Part shown: positions 1 through 3,547 of the stretch, piece after piece
Layout of the letters: each line of letters begins with the position of its first letter
Numbering within the stretch: position 1 is the stretch's first letter
Assembly (NCBI GenBank): GCA_003551805.1
Contig: PUNR01000252.1
Coordinates: 1 to 7,039, forward strand
DNA: 7,039 nucleotides
Direction: 5' to 3'
DNA from: Loktanella sp.
Lineage (GTDB): Bacteria; Pseudomonadota; Alphaproteobacteria; Rhodobacterales; Rhodobacteraceae
Notes under the pieces: model-generated
Told to the model about the DNA's origin: nothing
The model's input: the letters and a program-made list of their open reading frames with translations, nothing else
The model's database searches: none
Made by a program: the position numbers and the translations under genes

Positions 1-27
1 CAATCCCGCTAACCGAAAGGTAAGACC

Positions 28-246
28 ATGACCAAAGACACCAAAAAAGACGCACCAACCCAGGAAGAACTTTCGAAAGCCGCGCTGGAGACGAAAGAGA
101 AGAACGCGAAACCGGTGTCTTATCCCACTGACAAGACACCTGACCTAGGGATGCAAAAGATCGAACACGAAGATCAAGCACCATCGGGCGCCTTTGATGA
201 CGTCGGCGACAAGCCGTCAAGGGAACGGTCGCGCGAACGGCGCTGA
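28..246 (+). CDS. Small charged hypothetical protein (72 aa)
   Basis: I do not recognise a family. The product is very hydrophilic and rich in Lys, Glu and Asp, with no hydrophobic segment, no Cys and a basic Arg/Ser/Glu tail (RERSRERR). This suggests a soluble and probably disordered cytoplasmic protein. The start is supported by an AAGG ribosome binding site at 17-20, seven bases before the ATG. The frame stops at 244-246 and a strong intrinsic terminator follows within 25 bases, so the gene closes its own transcript. Only 27 bases of upstream sequence are in the window, so its promoter cannot be judged. The next two genes have EcfG-type promoters, and small charged proteins are common in stress regulons. 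A stress role is therefore a guess from position only. It is real as an ORF by start signal, terminator and isolation from other frames; its function is unknown. Confidence 0.72.
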   Translation: MTKDTKKDAPTQEELSKAALETKEKNAKPVSYPTDKTPDLGMQKIEHEDQAPSGAFDDVGDKPSRERSRERR

Positions 247-270
247 TTATTTCAACTAAAGAATGTAGCA

Positions 271-304
271 AACCCCGCCCATAAAGGCGGGGTTTTCATT
301 TTTT
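271..304 (+). terminator. Intrinsic terminator after the 72-aa gene
   Basis: AACCCCGCC at 271-279 pairs perfectly with GGCGGGGTT at 286-294 around a 6-nt loop. The stem runs directly into a T-rich tract (TTTTCATTTTTT, 293-304). This is a textbook rho-independent terminator. It separates the 72-aa gene from the PRC-barrel gene. Confidence 0.93.
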
Positions 305-342
305 GGCATGAGACAAAATATCGCAATTAATTTTTTATTTTT

Positions 343-367
343 GGAACTGCCCCAGCTTTTCGACGTT
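343..367 (+). promoter_or_regulatory. EcfG-type (general stress response) promoter for the PRC-barrel gene
   Basis: GGAAC at 343-347 and CGTT at 364-367 are separated by exactly 16 nt. The known EcfG consensus in alphaproteobacteria is GGAAC-N16/17-CGTT. The segment just upstream (about 316-342) is strongly A/T-rich, like an UP element. Transcription would start near 374, giving a leader of about 38 nt before the ATG at 412. The site sits in the short gap between a terminator and a gene that must have its own promoter, as expected of a real promoter. No experimental support is visible from sequence. Confidence 0.72.
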
Positions 368-411
368 TCATTACCAGAGCCACACGATGGCCAATCTAAT
401 AGGAGTTCGAA

Positions 412-1341
412 ATGAAAAATCTTATGCTGACGACCGCACTTGTCGCTGCAACATCCATGGGCGTTGCACATGCACAGACCGCAACAATGGAAAACGGTGC
501 CGCAACCGCTGAGGCGGGCATGATCGTCCCCGCGTTTCTGGTAAGCGATTTCACCGGCAAAAGCCTTTATACGCTCGACACCGATGAAACACGCGCTTTG
601 GCTGAAACACGCCAGTCCGGTGACTTGACCGCGCAGCAGCGCACAAGCATGCGCTGGGAAAGCAACGAAACGTTCGCATCCGGCCGTGACAGCTGGAATG
701 ATGTAGGCAACATCGACGATGTTGTGCTGACGCAGGACGGCGAACTGCGCGGTGTGATCATTGACGTTGGTGGCTTCCTTGGGCTGGGCGCACGCAGCGT
801 GATGGTCGACTTGGACGACCTGTATTTTGTGACCGACGACAGCAACCCTGAAGACATCGATGATTTCTTCGTTGTTGCGACGATGTCGCAAGAAGCGCTG
901 GAAAACCTGCCAGAGTGGGACGCAGAGCAGCTGTCCACCGGCTTTACCCAGCGCAGCTACGGCGATGACGCCAACGCGACCGCCATGGACGGCAACACTG
1001 CAGTAGGCACCGAAGGTGTTTCGCAGGGTACCGACACAGCAATGGACGGCTATGCGCCAATGCCAGCCGCTGAAATGACAGCGGAACGCGTGTTGGGTGC
1101 CGACGTCTATGACGCCCAAGGCGAAAACATCGCGAATGTCGATGATCTGGTTCTTGGCGAAGACGGTGCCATCACACATGCCGTGATGGATGTTGGCGGT
1201 TTCCTTGGCCTTGGTTCGTACACTGTTGCGATCGACATCGATGATGTTGACGTAATGTGGAACCCAGAGGACGACAATGTTCGCGCCCGTGTTTCCATGA
1301 CACAAGAACAGCTGGAAAACCTGCCTGAATACGAAGGCTAA
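412..1341 (+). CDS. Exported protein with two PRC-barrel domains
   Basis: A 309-residue envelope protein. Residues 1-21 form a Sec signal peptide (Lys near the N-terminus, hydrophobic core, cleavage after AHA). Two PRC-barrel-like units follow, at about residues 37-170 and 220-307. Each has the same order of motifs: a D-DDVVL/DDLVL strand, the signature DVGGFLGLG (118-126 and 260-268), a VDLDDL/IDIDDV strand, and an M-x-Q-E-x-LENLPE-aromatic ending (158-169 and 296-307). A Thr/Ala/Gly-rich linker with two AMDG segments joins them. The mature protein is very acidic. PRC-barrel domains are protein or ligand interaction modules (photosynthetic reaction centre H subunit, RimM). Periplasmic forms in alphaproteobacteria are often stress-induced, but their biochemical role is unclear. 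The start has a strong AGGAG at 401-405 with 6-nt spacing. The gene is monocistronic, flanked by an EcfG-type promoter and a terminator. The domain family is secure; the function is not. Confidence 0.93.
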   Translation: MKNLMLTTALVAATSMGVAHAQTATMENGAATAEAGMIVPAFLVSDFTGKSLYTLDTDETRALAETRQSGDLTAQQRTSMRWESNETFASGRDSWNDVGNIDDVVLTQDGELRGVIIDVGGFLGLGARSVMVDLDDLYFVTDDSNPEDIDDFFVVATMSQEALENLPEWDAEQLSTGFTQRSYGDDANATAMDGNTAVGTEGVSQGTDTAMDGYAPMPAAEMTAERVLGADVYDAQGENIANVDDLVLGEDGAITHAVMDVGGFLGLGSYTVAIDIDDVDVMWNPEDDNVRARVSMTQEQLENLPEYEG

Positions 1342-1362
1342 TCAACCAGTATTTATCGAACG

Positions 1363-1398
1363 AAGGCCCGCCAATTTGGCGGGCCTTTTGTGTTTTTA
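1363..1398 (+). terminator. Intrinsic terminator after the PRC-barrel gene
   Basis: AAGGCCCGCC at 1363-1372 pairs perfectly with GGCGGGCCTT at 1378-1387 around a 5-nt AATTT loop. A T-rich tail (TTTTGTGTTTTT) follows. It lies 21 bases past the stop codon and ends the PRC-barrel transcript. Confidence 0.93.
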
Positions 1399-1401
1399 TG
1401 G

Positions 1402-1426
1402 GGAACGTTTTCGTGATCACTGCGTT
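1402..1426 (+). promoter_or_regulatory. EcfG-type promoter for the 25-codon microprotein
   Basis: GGAAC at 1402-1406 and CGTT at 1423-1426 are separated by exactly 16 nt, a full match to the alphaproteobacterial EcfG consensus. Transcription would start near 1433, about 43 nt before the ATG at 1476. That geometry is almost the same as at the PRC-barrel promoter. The site lies just beyond the preceding terminator, so it is well placed to start a new transcript. Confidence 0.68.
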
Positions 1427-1475
1427 GGATAACCATAACGACACTGGATAGTTTAAAAGATGAAAGGGAAATGAC

Positions 1476-1553
1476 ATGCGCGGTATTCTTCTTTGGTTGA
1501 TCGGTATTCCGATTCCTGTGATTATTCTTTTGTTTCTTCTGGGTGTTTTCTAA
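1476..1553 (+). CDS. Single-helix membrane microprotein (25 aa)
   Basis: A 25-codon frame that ordinary gene finders would miss. The product begins MRGILLWLIG and continues with IPIPVII and a Leu/Phe-rich stretch ending GVF. It is a single hydrophobic helix preceded by one Arg, so it would probably insert in the inner membrane. A Pro-Ile-Pro kink lies near the middle. Support for translation: a purine-rich AAAGGGAA stretch (1464-1471) a few bases before the ATG, an EcfG-type promoter about 50 bases upstream, and a TAA stop. I recall similar very short IPIP-containing hydrophobic proteins in other proteobacteria but cannot name a family. It could be a modulator of a membrane complex, or a leader peptide acting in cis on the downstream hairpins and oxidase operon. 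The stop lies 121 bases before ctaG. Confidence 0.62.
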   Translation: MRGILLWLIGIPIPVIILLFLLGVF

Positions 1554-1566
1554 ACACACCGGGCGC

Positions 1567-1601
1567 ACCGCGGGTGCTGGCATGTGGCCAGCGACCCCGG
1601 T
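1567..1601 (+). other. Imperfect hairpin downstream of the microprotein
   Basis: ACCG (1567-1570), GGGT (1572-1575) and GCTGGC (1576-1581) pair in turn with CGGT (1598-1601), ACCC (1594-1597) and GCCAGC (1587-1592). This leaves one unpaired base on each side (C1571, G1593) and a 5-nt ATGTG loop. No T tract follows, so it is not a canonical intrinsic terminator. It may stabilise the 3' end of the microprotein mRNA or be part of a structured leader. Confidence 0.6.
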
Positions 1602-1616
1602 TCCAAAATAAATCCA

Positions 1617-1646
1617 GCACGGCAAGGGAACTCACCCTTGCCGTGC
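1617..1646 (+). repeat. Perfect 12-bp inverted repeat upstream of ctaG
   Basis: GCACGGCAAGGG at 1617-1628 is the exact reverse complement of CCCTTGCCGTGC at 1635-1646, with a 6-nt AACTCA spacer. The + strand continues GGCGTTACG with no T run, so termination in this direction is unlikely. On the - strand the stem is followed by a moderately T-rich stretch, but there is no convergent gene for it to end. It could be a dimeric regulator site, an RNA leader hairpin or a rho-assisted terminator. It overlaps the -35 half of a candidate EcfG promoter. Confidence 0.75.
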
Positions 1647-1652
1647 GGCGTT
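1627..1652 (+). promoter_or_regulatory. Possible EcfG-type promoter for the oxidase operon
   Basis: GGAAC at 1627-1631 and CGTT at 1649-1652 are 17 nt apart, within the allowed 16-17 nt spacing of the EcfG consensus. It lies just upstream of ctaG (ATG 1675) in a gap without other genes. Against it, the predicted leader is only about 15 nt, and the -35 half sits inside a perfect inverted repeat that may have another purpose. No convincing sigma-70 promoter was seen for the operon in the gap. Transcription could also come by readthrough from the microprotein promoter. Confidence 0.4.
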
Positions 1653-1674
1653 ACGTGGTAAACGTTGGACAGTT

Positions 1675-2391
1675 ATGCAGAACAACATGCCTTATTGCGG
1701 ACCCGCGCCAGACCCTGCCCAGTGGTTTTGGGCATGGAACCTTGACCCTTTGCTTTTGATCGCCCTGACCGTGATGGCGGTTTGGGGTGCTTTTGTTTTG
1801 AAGGGTGCTGAAAGGCAGCGCACGAACGCCTTTGGCCTTGCGGGTGCTGCGGCTGTGGTTGCTTTTGTTTCCCCCCTTTGCGCGATGAGCGTCGCATTGT
1901 TTTCCGCCCGCACAGTCCACCACCTTGTTGTATTCGGGGTGCTCGCACCTGCGCTGGCAGTCGCTTTTCCGTGGCGCAAAGCGCCCATCCTGCCCGCTTT
2001 TGCAACACTTTCGGCAGTGTTGTGGCTGTGGCATGTTCCGGCGGCTTACAGCGCAGCATGGGAATCGGGTTTTGTTTACTGGGCTTTGCAGGCTGCCTTG
2101 ATCATCCCTGCATGGGCGTTCTGGTCTGCTGTGATGCGCGAACGCGATCATAACGCGGTTGTCTGGCTGATTACGCTGGTAGGGCAAATGGGCCTTTTGG
2201 GCGCGCTTTTGACCTTTGCGCAAAGCCCGTTTTACCTTGAACACCTTGCACATGCCGAACGTTTTGGCCTGACAGCGCTGGAAGATCAGCAACTTGCGGG
2301 GCTGATTATGTGGGTACCGGGGATGCTACCGGTGGCTGCGGTCGCTGCGATGCTGGCATGGCGCTTGTTCGCCAAAGAGCTGCGCACATGA
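1675..2391 (+). CDS. ctaG: Cytochrome c oxidase assembly protein, Caa3_CtaG family
   Basis: A 238-residue inner membrane protein with about seven helices (roughly 26-44, 55-75, 80-98, 105-128, 132-153, 162-183 and 206-230). Family landmarks are visible: YCGPAP (7-12), WNLDP (21-25), SPLC (66-69), FSARTVHH (76-83), WHVPAAY (119-125) and DQQLAGLIMWVPG (204-216). This family (PF09678) assists maturation of heme-copper oxidases, probably copper delivery to CuA or CuB. It is unrelated to the Cox11 protein that is also called CtaG. The paired His at 82-83 and His 120 are candidate metal ligands (inference). It opens the oxidase operon and its stop overlaps the next ATG (ATGA, 2388-2391). The start at 1675 has only a weak GGACAG signal. 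An in-frame ATG at 1687 (MPYCGP) is a real alternative and would fit the conserved N-terminus. Confidence 0.92.
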   Translation: MQNNMPYCGPAPDPAQWFWAWNLDPLLLIALTVMAVWGAFVLKGAERQRTNAFGLAGAAAVVAFVSPLCAMSVALFSARTVHHLVVFGVLAPALAVAFPWRKAPILPAFATLSAVLWLWHVPAAYSAAWESGFVYWALQAALIIPAWAFWSAVMRERDHNAVVWLITLVGQMGLLGALLTFAQSPFYLEHLAHAERFGLTALEDQQLAGLIMWVPGMLPVAAVAAMLAWRLFAKELRT

Positions 2392-2894
2392 TCGCTATTA
2401 TCAAGTCGCTGCATATCACGGCACTGGCGATCTGGTGTGCCGGACTGATCCTGCTGCCTGTTCTGATGCAGATTTACGGTCGTCGGGGCGACCTGAAAAC
2501 ACAGTCAGGCTTTACCGAATTCCGATGGCTGACCCATTACAGCTACACGCTGGTCGTCACGCCAGCCGCCGTGATCGCGGTTGCGGCAGGAACCATTCTG
2601 ATCTTTGCGCTGGAAATCCTTGATGTGTGGATGATGGCCAAGCTGATGGCGGTGGCAGGCATGGTTTTGCTGCATGCATGGCTGGGTTTTCTGATCGTTC
2701 ATGCGGGCGAAGGGCGCGGCAACTACCACATGCCACCCGTCGCGCTGTCGCTGTTGGTGCTGTTACCGCTGATCGGGATTGTCCTTTGGCTGGTGCTGGC
2801 CAAGCCTGACCTGTCCGATCTGGCTGCACTTTTTCCTGACTTCCTGCTGGAACCACGCGGCAACCAACTGCCTGCACGTTGGGACCCGCTATGA
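2388..2894 (+). CDS. CopD/HemJ-like integral membrane protein
   Basis: A 168-residue protein with about four helices (roughly 4-27, 51-75, 82-104 and 117-138). The pattern resembles the HemJ/CopD group: K6-x-x-H9, W16, AGL (18-20), LP (23-24), then Arg 46, Pro 59, Gly 68, W81, K85 and H96. HemJ is the heme-containing protoporphyrinogen oxidase; CopD proteins are linked to copper uptake. Either would suit an oxidase operon that needs heme a and copper, but the sequence alone does not decide. The C-terminal tail (about 140-168) is hydrophilic and Pro-rich. The start at 2388 is preferred because it gives the ATGA overlap with ctaG. A longer reading from 2310 would run through conserved ctaG sequence. 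The stop overlaps the coxB start. Family-level call only. Confidence 0.82.
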   Translation: MIAIIKSLHITALAIWCAGLILLPVLMQIYGRRGDLKTQSGFTEFRWLTHYSYTLVVTPAAVIAVAAGTILIFALEILDVWMMAKLMAVAGMVLLHAWLGFLIVHAGEGRGNYHMPPVALSLLVLLPLIGIVLWLVLAKPDLSDLAALFPDFLLEPRGNQLPARWDPL

Positions 2895-3547
2895 GGGGTG
2901 CATCAGCTTTTATCGCGTTTGCGCTGTTGGCAGGATGCGACACGGGCCTGTCAACACTGGCACCTGCCGGTCCGGTCGCGGCAGATATCGCATGGTTGTG
3001 GTGGGTCATGCTCGCGGGGGCCACATTGATCACGGTGCTGATGGTGGTGCTGCTTGTCGTGGCATTTGGGCGCCCGAAAGACACCGGCAGCCGCGTCTGG
3101 ACGCATGGCATGGGGTTGTGGTTTTCGCTGACTGTGTTGACAGCTTTGCTGGCGGCAGGGCTTTGGGTAGGTGAACGCATCCAGCCGCGCGATGATGACG
3201 CAGTGGTCGTGCGTGCCCATGCCTTTCAATGGGGCTGGGAATTCAGCCATGAAGCCGCCGATGGCACTGCCGTCGAAAGCAACGATCTTTTGCATATTCC
3301 CGTCGGTGTCCCTGTCGATGTGTTGATTACCTCCGAGGATGTGATCCATTCCTTCTGGGTACCCCGTCTGGCGGGCAAGATGGACGCCATCCCCGGCCGC
3401 ACCAACCGCACACGCATTCAGGCCGATGAAGCGGGCGAATATGACGGGCTTTGTGCTGAATTTTGTGGGCTGAACCACGCTGGTATGCGGTTTTCTGTGC
3501 AGGCTCATGCCAATTGGCCGCCTGATCTGAACGAGGCAGAGCAATGA
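2891..3547 (+). CDS. coxB: Cytochrome c oxidase subunit II (CuA subunit, lipoprotein)
   Basis: A 218-residue subunit that accepts electrons from cytochrome c through the binuclear CuA centre and passes them to subunit I. It begins with a short lipoprotein signal peptide with lipobox LAGC (Cys 16) and Asp at +2. Two helices follow (about 34-59 and 73-93), then the periplasmic cupredoxin domain. The aromatic patch is QWGWEF (113-118). All CuA ligands are present: H153 (in VIHSFW), C188, E190 and C192 (CAEFC), H196 and M199. There is no C-terminal CxxCH, so no fused cytochrome c, unlike true caa3 oxidases. The start at 2891 is chosen because it overlaps the preceding stop (ATGA) and gives a proper lipobox. 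An in-frame TTG at 2879 would only add four residues. It is coupled to the next gene by another ATGA. Confidence 0.97.
   Translation: MRGASAFIAFALLAGCDTGLSTLAPAGPVAADIAWLWWVMLAGATLITVLMVVLLVVAFGRPKDTGSRVWTHGMGLWFSLTVLTALLAAGLWVGERIQPRDDDAVVVRAHAFQWGWEFSHEAADGTAVESNDLLHIPVGVPVDVLITSEDVIHSFWVPRLAGKMDAIPGRTNRTRIQADEAGEYDGLCAEFCGLNHAGMRFSVQAHANWPPDLNEAEQ

Noticed and set aside
1083..1107. GGAAC-N16-CGTC inside the PRC-barrel gene
   Set aside because: One mismatch in the -10 half and a position inside the coding region with no start downstream; treated as chance.
256..1305. 349-codon open frame on the minus strand
   Set aside because: It is antisense to the clearly coding PRC-barrel gene, runs through a terminator stem, is rich in Cys and His in an unnatural way and resembles no family. 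It is a shadow of codon bias on the other strand.
1425..1454. Possible sigma-70 promoter TTGGAT with TAGTTT before the microprotein
   Set aside because: The -10 half matches TATAAT poorly and the spacing is 18 nt. The overlapping GGAAC-N16-CGTT is a complete match to a known consensus.
1617..1646. Perfect stem read as an intrinsic terminator
   Set aside because: On the + strand no T run follows the stem. It is listed as an inverted repeat of unknown role.
1493..1759. 88-codon plus-strand frame overlapping the microprotein and ctaG
   Set aside because: It has no ribosome binding site, runs through both hairpins and into ctaG out of frame, and shows no recognisable motifs. The 1476-1553 frame has much better signals.
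1651..2292. 213-codon minus-strand frame opposite ctaG
   Set aside because: It lies opposite a well-supported membrane protein gene. Its translation is Arg/Gln/His/Cys-rich, as expected of a shadow.
2310..2387. N-terminal extension of the CopD/HemJ-like gene
   Set aside because: It would overlap 80 bases of conserved ctaG coding and adds a Gly/Cys-rich stretch before a clear hydrophobic N-terminus. The ATGA overlap start at 2388 is better.
3452..3490. Possible heme-binding cysteine motif in subunit II
   Set aside because: The cysteines are CAEFC followed by H and M, the CuA binding pattern. The spacing is not CxxCH, so there is no cytochrome c domain.
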